NCBI RefSeq assembly: GCF_900090275.1
Contig: NZ_LT607755.1
Location: forward strand, 3,968,001 to 4,032,000
Length of the DNA: 64,000 bases
Reading direction: 5' to 3'
From: Micromonospora zamorensis
Lineage (GTDB): Bacteria > Actinomycetota > Actinomycetes > Mycobacteriales > Micromonosporaceae
The position numbers were made by a program, and so were the translations under genes. The first letter of the stretch is position 1. Each line of letters opens with the position of its first letter. Under the pieces are notes generated by a model. That model did no database searches, had not been told where the DNA came from, and worked only from the letters and a program-made list of their open reading frames with translations. Positions 1-8,628 of the stretch are shown here, one piece after another.

Positions 1-1346
1 CCCGGGCCTGGACCGACCTCAACCCGGGTGCGGGTTGGGTGAGCCGGCTCTGCCACGAGCCGCGGGTGGCCGTCGCCGTCCTCGAACAGATGCTCGCGCC
101 GCACCTCGGTTCGGGCCGTATTCGGGTGCTCCAGCCGTACCGGCCGGTGGCCGCGGAGACCGACGGGGACCGGGTGACCGGCGTTACCCTCGCGCACCGC
201 GACCGGGACGAGCGGATCGACGTGGTCGCGCCGTACGTCCTGGACGCCACCGAGACCGGCGAGTTGCTGCCACTGACGGGCACCGAGTACGTCACCGGGT
301 TCGAGTCGCAGGCGGAAACCGGTGAGCCGAGCGCCCCGGCCGAGGCTCAGCCGTTGAACATGCAGGCAGTGTCCGTCTGCTTCGCCCTGGACCACGTCGA
401 CGGCGACCACACCATCGACCGTCCCGCGGGGTACGACTTCTGGCGCGACTACAAGCCCGACTTCTGGGGTGACCGGCTGCTGTCCTGGAAGTCACCGCAC
501 CCGCGCACACTGGAGATCGTCGAGCGCAGCTTCACCCCCAACCCGGACGACGACCCGTTGAGCGTCAACGCCGACCAACGCCTCAACCCCGGCGACGGCA
601 ACCTGTGGACGTTCCGCCGGATCGCCGCGCGGCGCAACTTCACCGACGGCGCGTACGGCAGCGACATCACGCTGGTCAACTGGCCGATGATCGATTACTT
701 CGAGGGACCGGTCATCGACGTCCCGAACGCGTCGTGGCACCTGTCCAAGGCCCGCGAACTGTCGTACTCGGTGCTCTACTGGATGCAGACGGAGGCGCCC
801 CGGCCCGACGGCGGCACCGGCTTCCCGGGCCTGCGGCTACGCGGCGACGTGACCGGCAGCGCGGACGGCCTGGCCCAGGCCCCGTACATCCGCGAGTCCC
901 GCCGGATCCGCGCCGAGTACACAGTGGCCGAGCAGGACCTGTCCCTGGCGGTCCGGGGCGACCACGGCGCGGTCAGCTACCCCGACGCGGTGGGCGTGGG
1001 CATGTACCGGATCGACCTGCACCCGTCGACCGGCGGGGACAACTACATCGACGTCGGCTCGTGCCCGTTCGAGATCCCGCTCGGTGCGCTGATCCCGCAG
1101 CGGATGGAGAACCTGCTGCCGGCCGGCAAGAACATCGGCACCACCCACATCACCAACGGCAGCTATCGGCTGCACCCCGTCGAGTGGAACGTCGGCGAGG
1201 TAGCCGGCCTGCTCGCCGACTTCTGTCTGGCGCAGGGCGAGTCCCCGCGTGCGGTCCGCAACACCCCCCGTCTGCTGGCCGACTTCCAGGACCGCCTCAC
1301 CGCGGCCGGCGTGGAACAGCGCTGGCCACAGATCGCGGGCTACTGA
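1..1346 (+). CDS. FAD-dependent oxidoreductase, 5'-truncated by the window edge
   Basis: The frame is open from base 3 to a TGA at 1344-1346, so the first part of the gene, including the N-terminal dinucleotide-binding GxGxxG motif, lies outside the window. The visible part resembles the FAD_oxidored family (PF12831): a CHEPRVAV segment near the start, a VLDATETGELLPL segment like that which follows FAD contacts in this family, and a C-terminal stretch around TNGSYRLHPVEWNVGEVAG. The family contains flavoproteins often encoded beside sugar ABC transporters, and their substrates are mostly unknown. The gene ends 24 bp before the sugar-binding lipoprotein, so it probably belongs to the same operon. 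A role in oxidising a sugar or amino sugar brought in by the transporter is an inference from context. Confidence 0.8.
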   Translation, partial: RAWTDLNPGAGWVSRLCHEPRVAVAVLEQMLAPHLGSGRIRVLQPYRPVAAETDGDRVTGVTLAHRDRDERIDVVAPYVLDATETGELLPLTGTEYVTGFESQAETGEPSAPAEAQPLNMQAVSVCFALDHVDGDHTIDRPAGYDFWRDYKPDFWGDRLLSWKSPHPRTLEIVERSFTPNPDDDPLSVNADQRLNPGDGNLWTFRRIAARRNFTDGAYGSDITLVNWPMIDYFEGPVIDVPNASWHLSKARELSYSVLYWMQTEAPRPDGGTGFPGLRLRGDVTGSADGLAQAPYIRESRRIRAEYTVAEQDLSLAVRGDHGAVSYPDAVGVGMYRIDLHPSTGGDNYIDVGSCPFEIPLGALIPQRMENLLPAGKNIGTTHITNGSYRLHPVEWNVGEVAGLLADFCLAQGESPRAVRNTPRLLADFQDRLTAAGVEQRWPQIAGY

Positions 1347-1370
1347 ACACACCCCCGTAAGGAGAACATT

Positions 1371-2654
1371 GTGAAGGCAGGAAAGGCCCTGCGCGGCGTC
1401 GCCGTCGCACTGGCCGGCACGCTCGCCCTGACCGCCTGCGGTGGCGGTGACGACGCCGACGACAGCGGCCCGGCGGCACTGCGGATGACCGTCTGGTCGG
1501 CCAACGAGGCGCACCTCAAGTTGTTCAACGAGATCGCCGACGAGTACCGCAAGAGCCACCCGGACGTGACCGAGATCAAGTTCGATCCGCTGCCGTTCGA
1601 CACGTACACCACGACCCTGACCACGCAGATCGCGGGCGGGAACGCACCGGACCTCGCGTGGGTGTTCGAGAATTCCGCCCCCGACTTCGTCACCTCGGGC
1701 GCGCTGCTGCCCCTGGACGACACCCTCAAGAAGGCCGAGGGCTACGAGTACGAGGACATCTCCCCCGCCACGCTCAAGCTCTGGCAGGACGACGGCAAGC
1801 TGTACGCGTACCCCTTCTCCACCTCGCCGTTCGGGGTGTTCGTCAACAACGACATGGTCAAGAAGGCCGGGCAGAAGACCCCGGCCGAGCTGATCGCGGC
1901 CGGCCAGTGGAACTGGGACAACGCCCTGGCAACCGCCGCGGCGGCGGCGGCGGACTCCGGCAAGGCCGGCATGGTCATCCGGGACTTCGACTACAAGGGC
2001 TGGGACAACCTGTCCACCTTCTGGACCGGATGGGGCGCCCAGGCGTGGAGCGAGGACGGCAAGTCCTGCGGCTTCAACAGCCCGGAGATGGTCGACGCGA
2101 TGACCACCCTGCACAAGGCCACCTTCACCCAGAAGGCGCTGCCCGGTCCGGGCACGACCGCCGACTTCTTCGCCGGTGACTCGGCCATGACGGTCACCCA
2201 GATCTCTCGCGCCTCGCTGCTGAAGGACGGTGGCTTCGGGTGGGACCTGGTGCCGCTGCCGGCCGGCCCGAAGGGGAACTACGCGGTGGTCGGCCAGGCG
2301 GGTGTCGGTGTCATGAAGAAGAGCCCGCACGCCAAGCAGGCGGCCGACTTCCTGGCCTTCTTCACCAACCCCACCAACTCGGCGAAGCTCGCCCAGTTCT
2401 TCCCGGCACCCCGGCAGTCGCAGCTGACCGCCGAGACCCTCGCCAAGACGAACCCGAAGCTCAAGCCGGAGCAGCTGCAGAAGGTCGTCATCGACGGCAT
2501 CACCAACGGCGTGGTCAAGCCCAGTCACTCCGGCCAGGCCGAGCTGAGCCAGCAGGTCCGCGCCGGGCTCGACCCGCTGTGGCAGCCGAACGCGGACGTC
2601 AAGGCCGTACTCGACGGCGTCTGCACCAAGATCCAGCCACTGCTGGCGAAGTAA
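1371..2654 (+). CDS. ABC transporter sugar-binding lipoprotein (family 1)
   Basis: This 427-residue protein is an extracellular solute-binding protein of the carbohydrate family (SBP_bac_1/UgpB-like). It starts at GTG 1371, preceded by AAGGAG at 1359-1364. The N-terminus is a lipoprotein signal with a LTAC lipobox, so Cys23 should be lipidated and the protein anchored outside the membrane. The mature part begins with a Gly/Asp linker, then MTVWSANEAHLKLFNEIADEY, typical of family 1 binding proteins. Two permease genes follow at once, which fixes its role as substrate receptor of a CUT1-type importer. No ATPase is encoded nearby; CUT1 importers in actinobacteria commonly share one MsiK-like ATPase. 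The substrate is not shown directly, but the downstream NanE points to N-acetylmannosamine, sialic acid or a related amino sugar. Confidence 0.9.
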   Translation: MKAGKALRGVAVALAGTLALTACGGGDDADDSGPAALRMTVWSANEAHLKLFNEIADEYRKSHPDVTEIKFDPLPFDTYTTTLTTQIAGGNAPDLAWVFENSAPDFVTSGALLPLDDTLKKAEGYEYEDISPATLKLWQDDGKLYAYPFSTSPFGVFVNNDMVKKAGQKTPAELIAAGQWNWDNALATAAAAAADSGKAGMVIRDFDYKGWDNLSTFWTGWGAQAWSEDGKSCGFNSPEMVDAMTTLHKATFTQKALPGPGTTADFFAGDSAMTVTQISRASLLKDGGFGWDLVPLPAGPKGNYAVVGQAGVGVMKKSPHAKQAADFLAFFTNPTNSAKLAQFFPAPRQSQLTAETLAKTNPKLKPEQLQKVVIDGITNGVVKPSHSGQAELSQQVRAGLDPLWQPNADVKAVLDGVCTKIQPLLAK

Positions 2655-2665
2655 GGCAAACGATC

Positions 2666-3613
2666 ATGACCCAGACGGACACCAGGGTGGGCTCGGCTGC
2701 TGCCGGGCCCGCCCCGGGCCCGGCCCGGCCGTTCTGGACCAGCCGCCGCCGGGACCAGCTCGCCGGTTACGTGTTCATCGCCCCGCAAATGCTCGGCAGC
2801 ATCGTCTTCGTGATCCTGCCGCTGATCCTCGTGCTCTGGTACAGCCTGCACGAGTGGAACGTGCTCGCCGGAACCTTCGACTTCGTCGGCACCGACAACT
2901 ACAAGGCTCTCGCCGATGATCCCAACCTCGGCGAGGTGCTGCGCGCCACCGGGCTGTTCTCCGTCGGGCTGGTGGTGCTCAACCTCGGCCTGGCCCTGCT
3001 TCTGGCAGTCCTGCTGAACCAGAAGCTGCGGGGCACGATCGTGTTCCGCACGCTGTTCTTCTCCCCCGTGGTGGTCTCGCTGGTGGCCTGGACCATCGTC
3101 TGGGGCTTCCTGCTTCAGGACAACGGCGGGATCAACGGTCTGCTCGACACCATTGGCGTGGACGGGCCGAACTGGCTGCGCGGCGAGGGCACCGCGATGG
3201 TGTCCGTGATCGTCGTGCAGGTGTTCAAGAACGTCGGCCTGAACATGGTGCTGTTCCTGGCCGCCCTTCAGGGTGTGCCGGGCGAGCTGTACGAGGCCGC
3301 CGAGGTGGACGGGGCGAGCCGGATGCGCCAGTTCTGGCGGATCACCGTACCGCTGATCAGCCCCACGATCCTGCTGACGTCGATCATCACCGTGGTCGGG
3401 TCGTTGCAGGTCTTCGCGCAGATCTCGGTGCTCACCCAGGGCGGCCCGGGCGCATCGACGACGGTCCTCGTCTACTACCTGTACCAGCAGGCCTTCCAAT
3501 TCCATCACTTCGGCTACGGCGCCACGCTGTCGATCGTCCTGTTCGCCATCGTGCTCGCCCTCACCGTGCTGCAGTGGCAGATGCGCAAGAGGTGGGTCTT
3601 CCATGAGTCGTGA
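2666..3613 (+). CDS. Sugar ABC transporter permease (MalF/UgpA type)
   Basis: A 315-residue inner-membrane permease. The ATG at 2666 lies 11 bp after the binding-protein stop. About six hydrophobic segments are visible, the first around AGYVFIAPQMLGSIVFVILP after a Pro/Ala-rich cytoplasmic leader. The cytoplasmic EAA loop that docks on the ATPase reads ELYEAAEVDGASRMRQFWRI, with the conserved EAA-x3-G spacing. It should pair with the next gene to form the transport channel. Its 3' end overlaps the next gene by 11 bp, indicating translational coupling. The family is clear; the substrate depends on the binding protein and is not shown here. Confidence 0.93.
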   Translation: MTQTDTRVGSAAAGPAPGPARPFWTSRRRDQLAGYVFIAPQMLGSIVFVILPLILVLWYSLHEWNVLAGTFDFVGTDNYKALADDPNLGEVLRATGLFSVGLVVLNLGLALLLAVLLNQKLRGTIVFRTLFFSPVVVSLVAWTIVWGFLLQDNGGINGLLDTIGVDGPNWLRGEGTAMVSVIVVQVFKNVGLNMVLFLAALQGVPGELYEAAEVDGASRMRQFWRITVPLISPTILLTSIITVVGSLQVFAQISVLTQGGPGASTTVLVYYLYQQAFQFHHFGYGATLSIVLFAIVLALTVLQWQMRKRWVFHES

Positions 3614-4445
3614 CCTGTCCCGCCGGACCAAGCTGGTGCTCTACGGGGTGCTGCTGGTCCTGGCGATCCCGTTCGTCTTCCCGACCTGGTGGATGGTCAC
3701 CTCGTCGCTGAAGCCGGTGGCGGACATCTTCGCCTTCCCGCCGAAGCTCCTGCCGACCAATCCCCGATTCGACGCCTATGAGCGGGTGTTCGAGTTGCAG
3801 CCCTTCGGGCAGCAGTACCTGAACAGCCTCTACATCGCGCTGGTCGTCACGGTTGGCACCATGGCCGTGGCGGCGCTGGCCGGCTACGCCTTCGCGCGCA
3901 TCCGGTTCCGGGGCCAGAACGTGTTGTTCCTGGTCGTCCTCGCGGGCCTGCTCATTCCGAGCGAGGTGACGATCGTGCCGCTGTTCCAGATGTTCTTCAA
4001 ACTCGGCCTGGTCAACACCCACTGGCCGCTGATCCTGGTGCCGATCTTCGGCGCGCCGAGCGTCCTGGCGACGTTCATCATGCGGCAGTTCTTCATCAGC
4101 CTGCCTGGTGAGCTGGAGGAGGCGGCCCGGGTTGACGGGCTGGGCCGATTCGCCACCTTCTGGCGGATCGCCCTGCCGCTGTCGCGGCCGGCGCTGGGCG
4201 CGGTGGCCATCTTCACCTTCCTGCACAGCTGGAACCTCTATCTGGAACCGATCGTGTTCCTCTCCTCTCCGGAGAAGTTCACCCTGCCCCAGGCGCTCAC
4301 CCAGTTCGTCGACGCCTACGGCGGCCCCATGTGGGACGTCCAGATGGCCGCGGCGTCGATGACCGCCCTGCCCGTCCTGGTGGTGTTCGTCATCGCGCAG
4401 AAGCAGTTCGTCGAGGGCCTCGCGCACACCGGCCTCAAGGGATGA
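3603..4445 (+). CDS. Sugar ABC transporter permease (MalG/UgpE type)
   Basis: This 280-residue protein is the second permease of the importer. It has the MalG-like N-terminus, with a hydrophobic segment followed by WWMVTSSLKP and a periplasmic-side FPPKLLPTNP motif, typical of CUT1 partners. Several further membrane segments follow, and the EAA loop reads ELEEAARVDGLGRFATFWRI. The ATG at 3603 lies inside the end of the preceding permease gene. Its TGA overlaps the ATG of the kinase gene as ATGA, so transporter and first catabolic enzyme are probably coupled in translation. Confidence 0.93.
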   Translation: MSRDLSRRTKLVLYGVLLVLAIPFVFPTWWMVTSSLKPVADIFAFPPKLLPTNPRFDAYERVFELQPFGQQYLNSLYIALVVTVGTMAVAALAGYAFARIRFRGQNVLFLVVLAGLLIPSEVTIVPLFQMFFKLGLVNTHWPLILVPIFGAPSVLATFIMRQFFISLPGELEEAARVDGLGRFATFWRIALPLSRPALGAVAIFTFLHSWNLYLEPIVFLSSPEKFTLPQALTQFVDAYGGPMWDVQMAAASMTALPVLVVFVIAQKQFVEGLAHTGLKG

Positions 4446-5329
4446 CGACACCGGTTGTCGGTATCGACATCGGTGGCACCAAAACGGCAGTCGCGCTCGT
4501 CGACCGGGCCGGACGGGTGCTGGAGCGCCGCGAGGCGCCCACGCCCGCCCGGTCCGGGCCCGAGGCGGTGCTGGACGTCGCCGCCCGGCTGGCCACCGAC
4601 CTGCTCGGCGCGACCGCCGGACCGGTGGGCGTGGGCACCGCCGGCACTGTCGACCCGGCGACCGGCAGCATCCGGTACGCCACCGACAGCCTGCCGGGCT
4701 GGACGGGCACCCCGGTCGCCGACGCGCTGGCCACCCGGCTGGGTCGCGACGTGCGGGTCACCAACGACGTGAACGCCGCCGCGCTCGGCGAAAGCTGGGC
4801 CGGCGCCGGACGGGACCGCGCTCATGTGCTGCTGGTGGCCGTCGGCACCGGGCTGGGCGGGGCGATCGTCCGCAACGGCCGGGTCGAGGCCGGCGCCCGC
4901 GGGGCAGCCGGAGAGGTCGGGCACCTGCCCGCCCCGGGCGCCGAACGACTGCGGTGCGGGTGCGGCCGCCACGGGCACCTGGAGGCGATCGCCTCCGGCA
5001 GCGGGCTGGCCGCCGCGTACGCCATCGAGACCGGCACCCACGTCACCGGGCGGACCGTGGCCGAGCGCGCCGCGACCGGCGACGGGGCCGCCCAGCGGGT
5101 CGTGCAGCGGGCCGGAGCCGTCCTCGGCGCGACCCTCGCGGGGTTGGTGGCGCTGCTCGATCCGGACGCTGTCCTGGTCGCCGGCGGGGCCGCCGGCTCC
5201 CTGCTGCCCGCCGCGTCCGCCGCCTACTCGGCCGAGGTGCCCGCCGGCTGGGCCGACGTTCCACTGCTGCCCGCCACGCTGGGCGTCGACGCGGTCCTGG
5301 TCGGCGCCGCCCGACTGGCCATCGACTGA
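4442..5329 (+). CDS. ROK-family sugar kinase, probable N-acetylmannosamine kinase
   Basis: The 295-residue protein is a cytoplasmic ROK (repressor, ORF, kinase) enzyme without a DNA-binding domain. Residues 7-13 form the phosphate-binding motif DIGGTKT. NDVNAAALGE carries the expected catalytic Asp, and GTGLGGAIV follows. The zinc-binding stretch is CGCGRHGHLEAIASG. Most ROK proteins have a third Cys where this one has His (GHLE for GCLE), so zinc ligation may be altered or use His. The start ATG overlaps the upstream permease stop by 4 bp. Because NanE follows directly, the likely reaction is phosphorylation of N-acetylmannosamine to its 6-phosphate (NanK role). ROK enzymes also include glucokinases and N-acetylglucosamine kinases, so the substrate is inferred from context. 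Confidence 0.87.
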   Translation: MTTPVVGIDIGGTKTAVALVDRAGRVLERREAPTPARSGPEAVLDVAARLATDLLGATAGPVGVGTAGTVDPATGSIRYATDSLPGWTGTPVADALATRLGRDVRVTNDVNAAALGESWAGAGRDRAHVLLVAVGTGLGGAIVRNGRVEAGARGAAGEVGHLPAPGAERLRCGCGRHGHLEAIASGSGLAAAYAIETGTHVTGRTVAERAATGDGAAQRVVQRAGAVLGATLAGLVALLDPDAVLVAGGAAGSLLPAASAAYSAEVPAGWADVPLLPATLGVDAVLVGAARLAID

Positions 5330-5352
5330 CCCCACATCGAAGGGACCAACAG

Positions 5353-6051
5353 GTGAATGTGCTCGACGACCTGGCCGGCGGGCTGGTCGTGTCCTGCCAA
5401 CCGCTGCCCGACGACCCGGACGATCCGATGCGGGATCCGTACGTCCAGGCCCGGGTGGCGGCCGCGGTGGTACGCGGCGGCGCCGTGGCGGTCCGGGTCA
5501 ACGGACCAGACGACATCCGGACCGTACGGGCCGCCGTCGACGTCCCGGTGATCGGGCTGTACAAGCACGGCGCCGCTGACGTCTTCATCACCCCGACCGC
5601 TGCCCACGCGCTCGAGGTGGCGCTGGCCGGAGCGGAGATCGTCGCGATCGACGCCACCGACCGCCGGCGACCGGACGGCCGCGCCTTCGCCGACACGGTC
5701 CGCGTGCTCCGCGAACGGACCGACGCACTGATCCTGGCAGACGTCTCCACCGCCGCCGAGGGCGTCGCAGCCGTCGAGGCCGGCGCAGACGCCGTCGCCA
5801 CCACGCTGTCCGGCTACACACCGGCCAGCCCACCAACCGACGGGCCCGACCTCGGGCTCGTGGAGCGACTCGTCGCACTGCTGCCCGTGCCGGTGATCGC
5901 CGAAGGGCGGTACCGCAACACGGAACAGATCGGCCAGGCCTTCGAGGCAGGTGCCCACGCGGTGGTGATGGGCAACGCCGTCACCTCACCGCTCTGGATC
6001 ACCCGCCGGCTCGTGCCGGCCACCCCCCGCGCGGCGAGCGCACCGAAATAG
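5353..6051 (+). CDS. nanE: N-acetylmannosamine-6-phosphate 2-epimerase
   Basis: The 232-residue protein matches NanE in length and motifs. NanE is a TIM-barrel enzyme that converts N-acetylmannosamine 6-phosphate to N-acetylglucosamine 6-phosphate in sialic acid or ManNAc catabolism. GLVVSCQ opens the barrel. GLYKHG near residue 71 supplies the catalytic Lys, followed by the family's ITPT. The phosphate site includes VIAEGRYRN, whose Glu is the second catalytic residue, and AHAVVMGNAVTSP. The chosen start is GTG 5353, with GAAGGGA just upstream and 23 bp from the kinase stop. With the ROK kinase it forms a two-step route into the GlcNAc-6-P pool. A NanA lyase is not present in the window. Confidence 0.92.
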   Translation: MNVLDDLAGGLVVSCQPLPDDPDDPMRDPYVQARVAAAVVRGGAVAVRVNGPDDIRTVRAAVDVPVIGLYKHGAADVFITPTAAHALEVALAGAEIVAIDATDRRRPDGRAFADTVRVLRERTDALILADVSTAAEGVAAVEAGADAVATTLSGYTPASPPTDGPDLGLVERLVALLPVPVIAEGRYRNTEQIGQAFEAGAHAVVMGNAVTSPLWITRRLVPATPRAASAPK

Positions 6052-6061
6052 AGGAGTGAAC

Positions 6062-7702
6062 ATGAGAAGACGCACCCTTCTGGCCACCGGCATGGCCGGG
6101 CTGACCACCCTGACCGTGGGCCGGCCCGCATTCGCCGGGCCCGCCAAGCGGCAGCTGACCGTGGCGCTGGTCCCGTTGGACGACCGCCCCGTCAACACGT
6201 ACGCGGCGCAGATGACCGCGGCCAGCGCCGGCGCCCAGGTGCAGCTGCCGCCACGGGAGTCGCTGGGCCGCTTCTTCACCCCCGGCGACGGCGCCGCCAT
6301 CGCCCGCTGGCTCGGCACCACCAACGGAGTCGACGGGTACGTGATCTCGGTCAGCATGCTCGCGTACGGCGGCCTGATCGCCTCCCGCACCGCAGCCCCG
6401 ACGCTGGCCGCCGCCCTGGCGAACCTGGCTGCGATTCGCACCCTGCGCTCCACCCGGCCGGAGGCGGTGATCGAGGTGCACGACACCATCCAGCGTCTCG
6501 CCATCACCAGCACGGGCACCGAGCTGGATCGGTACCGCGACCTGCTCGTCTCCTGGGCCAAGCTCTACGACCAGGTGACGAACCTCGGGCAGGAGGAACT
6601 GCGAGCGCAACTCGACGCCGTCCGGACACAGATCCCCGACCAGGTCGTCGAGGACTATCTCGCCGCGCGGGCCCGCAACCACCAGGTCAACCGGCTCATG
6701 GTCGAGTGGGTCGCCGACGGCACCATCAACCACCTCGTGCTCTCCGAGGACGACACCGCGCCGGTCGGCCTGGCCCGAGCCGAGCGGGTGGAACTGGAGG
6801 CGCTCGTCGACCAACTCGGCGTCGGCGACCGGGTGGAGATCTTCCCCGGTGCCGACGAGGTCAACGCGCTGCTGGTCGCGCGGGTGATCGCGGCCGGCAC
6901 CGGCCCCACCTACCGCGTGGAGTACGCCGGCGTCTCCGGTGAGGCCTGGACCGCACAACTGGAGGGCATCCCGTTCGCGGAGAACATCCGGCGGCACGTC
7001 ACCTCGGTCGGAGGACGGGTCGTCAGCGGCGACGCGGACATCGTGCTCGCCGTGAACACCCCCTCGACGGCACCCGGGCAACGGGCCGCTGACCTGGACG
7101 CCTTCGTCGGGCGGATCGGCAAGCTGCTGGCCGCCGGCACTTCGGTCATCGTGGTGGACCCGCTCATCGTGAACAAGGCCGACCACGACCTGGTCGCGCG
7201 GATGGAGAACCAGCTGGATCTCGCGGCGCTGCTGTCGTACTCGGGGTGGAACACCGGCGGCAACGCGCTCGGCCTGGCGCTCAGCCACGGCACCGCCCGG
7301 TGGGCGTACCTGCGCTCATCCGGAAGCGGATTCGGCGTGCCCGACCTGCGCGGGCCCGGCCAGGCGCACGCCGAGTACCTGCTCTACCGGTTCGTCAAGG
7401 ACGACCCGTGGAAGAACATCGTGCAGGTCGAGGCGTACGCGCACGCACGGGCGCGGGGCTGGGATCCGCTCGCGCTCACTCCCGAGCAGAAGACCTACTT
7501 CGACGGTTGGGTCAGGGAGCGGCTGGTACCCGTGACCGAGCGGTACTTCGCCGACCACTTCGCGGGGCACCGCATCGTGCTGGGACACCGAGGCGCGAAG
7601 ACGTTCACGGCGACGCTGGCTCGCTTCGAGTCAGCGCGTGTCGAGCTGCCGTGGGACCGGCTCTTCGAGGTGGTCCTCGAACCTCGGCTGCGACTGTCCT
7701 GA
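6062..7702 (+). CDS. DUF4127 family exported protein
   Basis: This 546-residue protein belongs to DUF4127 (PF13552), a family of unknown function recognised by its opening signature VPLDDRPVNTYAAQ, here just after the signal sequence. The N-terminus MRRRTLLATGMAGLTTL, ending near AFAG, resembles a twin-arginine signal, so export in folded form is likely. I chose ATG 6062 because GAGGAG at 6051-6056 is correctly spaced for it; the GTG at 6056 would overlap that ribosome site. It begins 10 bp after nanE and is the last gene of the operon, before a strong hairpin. Linkage to sugar uptake genes suggests a carbohydrate-related role, but no reaction is known. Confidence 0.85.
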   Translation: MRRRTLLATGMAGLTTLTVGRPAFAGPAKRQLTVALVPLDDRPVNTYAAQMTAASAGAQVQLPPRESLGRFFTPGDGAAIARWLGTTNGVDGYVISVSMLAYGGLIASRTAAPTLAAALANLAAIRTLRSTRPEAVIEVHDTIQRLAITSTGTELDRYRDLLVSWAKLYDQVTNLGQEELRAQLDAVRTQIPDQVVEDYLAARARNHQVNRLMVEWVADGTINHLVLSEDDTAPVGLARAERVELEALVDQLGVGDRVEIFPGADEVNALLVARVIAAGTGPTYRVEYAGVSGEAWTAQLEGIPFAENIRRHVTSVGGRVVSGDADIVLAVNTPSTAPGQRAADLDAFVGRIGKLLAAGTSVIVVDPLIVNKADHDLVARMENQLDLAALLSYSGWNTGGNALGLALSHGTARWAYLRSSGSGFGVPDLRGPGQAHAEYLLYRFVKDDPWKNIVQVEAYAHARARGWDPLALTPEQKTYFDGWVRERLVPVTERYFADHFAGHRIVLGHRGAKTFTATLARFESARVELPWDRLFEVVLEPRLRLS

Positions 7703-7706
7703 CCGG

Positions 7707-7751
7707 TGACCGTCTGATGCTCCGATAGGACCGTGGAGCATCAGACGGTCA
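7707..7751. terminator. Strong intrinsic-type terminator hairpin
   Basis: A perfect 17-bp inverted repeat (arms 7707-7723 and 7735-7751, 11-base loop) starts 4 bp after the DUF4127 stop. There is no T-run, as is usual in high-GC actinobacteria. The distal arm also contains the stop codon of the acyl-CoA dehydrogenase relic on the minus strand, so it may have served both directions. Confidence 0.8.
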
Positions 7752-7836
7752 GGTCGGCGCGTACGAGCGCCTTCGCGACAGCGGTTCGCAGGATGTCGTT
7801 CGTGCCCTCGCCGACCTGGACGCCGTCGCGGCGAGC
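7741..7836 (-). pseudogene. C-terminal relic of an acyl-CoA dehydrogenase gene
   Basis: On the minus strand about 30 codons end in a stop at 7741. They read RRDGVQVGEGTNDI, then an Arg-rich helix ending ALVRADLTV. GEGTN followed by an amphipathic helix is the usual end of acyl-CoA dehydrogenases, where the loop contacts the flavin of the neighbouring subunit. Nothing recognisable precedes it, so the rest of the gene has been lost. The match is short and based on motif recall only. Confidence 0.4.
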
Positions 7837-8034
7837 CGGAGTGCTCGACTGCGGGCTCGCACTCACTCCCGGACATCGCTGAATATCTTGCTTTCTCGCA
7901 TGGTCGCGTCCGTACTGATCGCTAAGAAACCCCACGACGACGAGTTCTCCGCCCCACCCTCGCCAGTGGATGCCATCGACTATCGTGCCGGGAGTTGATC
8001 GCGCCCGCTCCGACCAGCCCACTAGGGAGTATTC
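7837..8034. other. Intergenic region upstream of the lipoprotein gene
   Basis: Together with the hairpin and relic above, this completes a 332-bp stretch without an intact gene. It must hold the promoter for the lipoprotein/OmpA pair. I see AGGGAG at 8023-8028 as the ribosome site for GTG 8035, but no convincing -35/-10 pair. Confidence 0.4.
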
Positions 8035-8628
8035 GTGCGTCTGCGCACCACAGTCGCCGCTGGTTCGCTCGCACTGGTGATGGCCCTGGCCGTCTGCGGT
8101 TGCGACAGTCTCGGCGGGACCGACGACTCCGGCGGTGCCGCGAAGGGGACCACCGGTTTCGCGCCCGGTCAGCCCGACGAGATGGGCACGGTGATCGCGA
8201 GCCGGGACATCCAGATCAGCGAGAGCGGCAGTCTGTTCCGGGTGAAGGTGGAGCTGTACCAGCTGCGACGGGACAACGGGTTCGTCAACCTCAACGTTCG
8301 GATGACCCGTACGGATCCGGCGGGCAGCCCGGGACGCTGGCAGATCGCCAGCGCCTTTCAAGGTGAGACCGTCTCGTTGGCCTTCTCCGGCGTGACGTTG
8401 GTCGACCGGAAGAACCGCAAGCGGCACCTGGTAGCCCGGGCCGGCGACTCGGATGCGAAACCCGGTCAGGTGACGTACCTCGCTTCGTCGGGCCTCGCCT
8501 CAGTCTTCGTCGCTCCCGGTCAGTCAGTGGACCTGTACGCCATGTTCGGCGCCCCGCCGGACGACGTCACCGCCGTGGATGTCGTCATCCCTCGTGTCCC
8601 GGTGTTCGAGAATGTTCCGCTCGGTTAG
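8035..8628 (+). CDS. Small putative lipoprotein of unknown function
   Basis: This 197-residue protein has a short basic N-terminus, a hydrophobic core and a Cys pair (AVCGCD, C21 and C23) that could act as a lipobox with C23 lipidated, though the match to the consensus is imperfect. A Gly/Asp-rich linker follows. The mature part looks like a small beta-sandwich (SRDIQISESGSLFRVKVELY, then FVNLNVRMTRTDP), in the style of DUF4352-like telokin folds; this is only a resemblance. GTG 8035 is preceded by AGGGAG. The gene overlaps the next by 17 bp, so the two proteins are probably made together and may act together at the cell surface. Confidence 0.7.
   Translation: MRLRTTVAAGSLALVMALAVCGCDSLGGTDDSGGAAKGTTGFAPGQPDEMGTVIASRDIQISESGSLFRVKVELYQLRRDNGFVNLNVRMTRTDPAGSPGRWQIASAFQGETVSLAFSGVTLVDRKNRKRHLVARAGDSDAKPGQVTYLASSGLASVFVAPGQSVDLYAMFGAPPDDVTAVDVVIPRVPVFENVPLG

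Noticed and set aside
837..2528. 563-codon minus-strand frame opposite the sugar-binding protein
   Set aside because: Antisense shadow of two confident genes; no family pattern.
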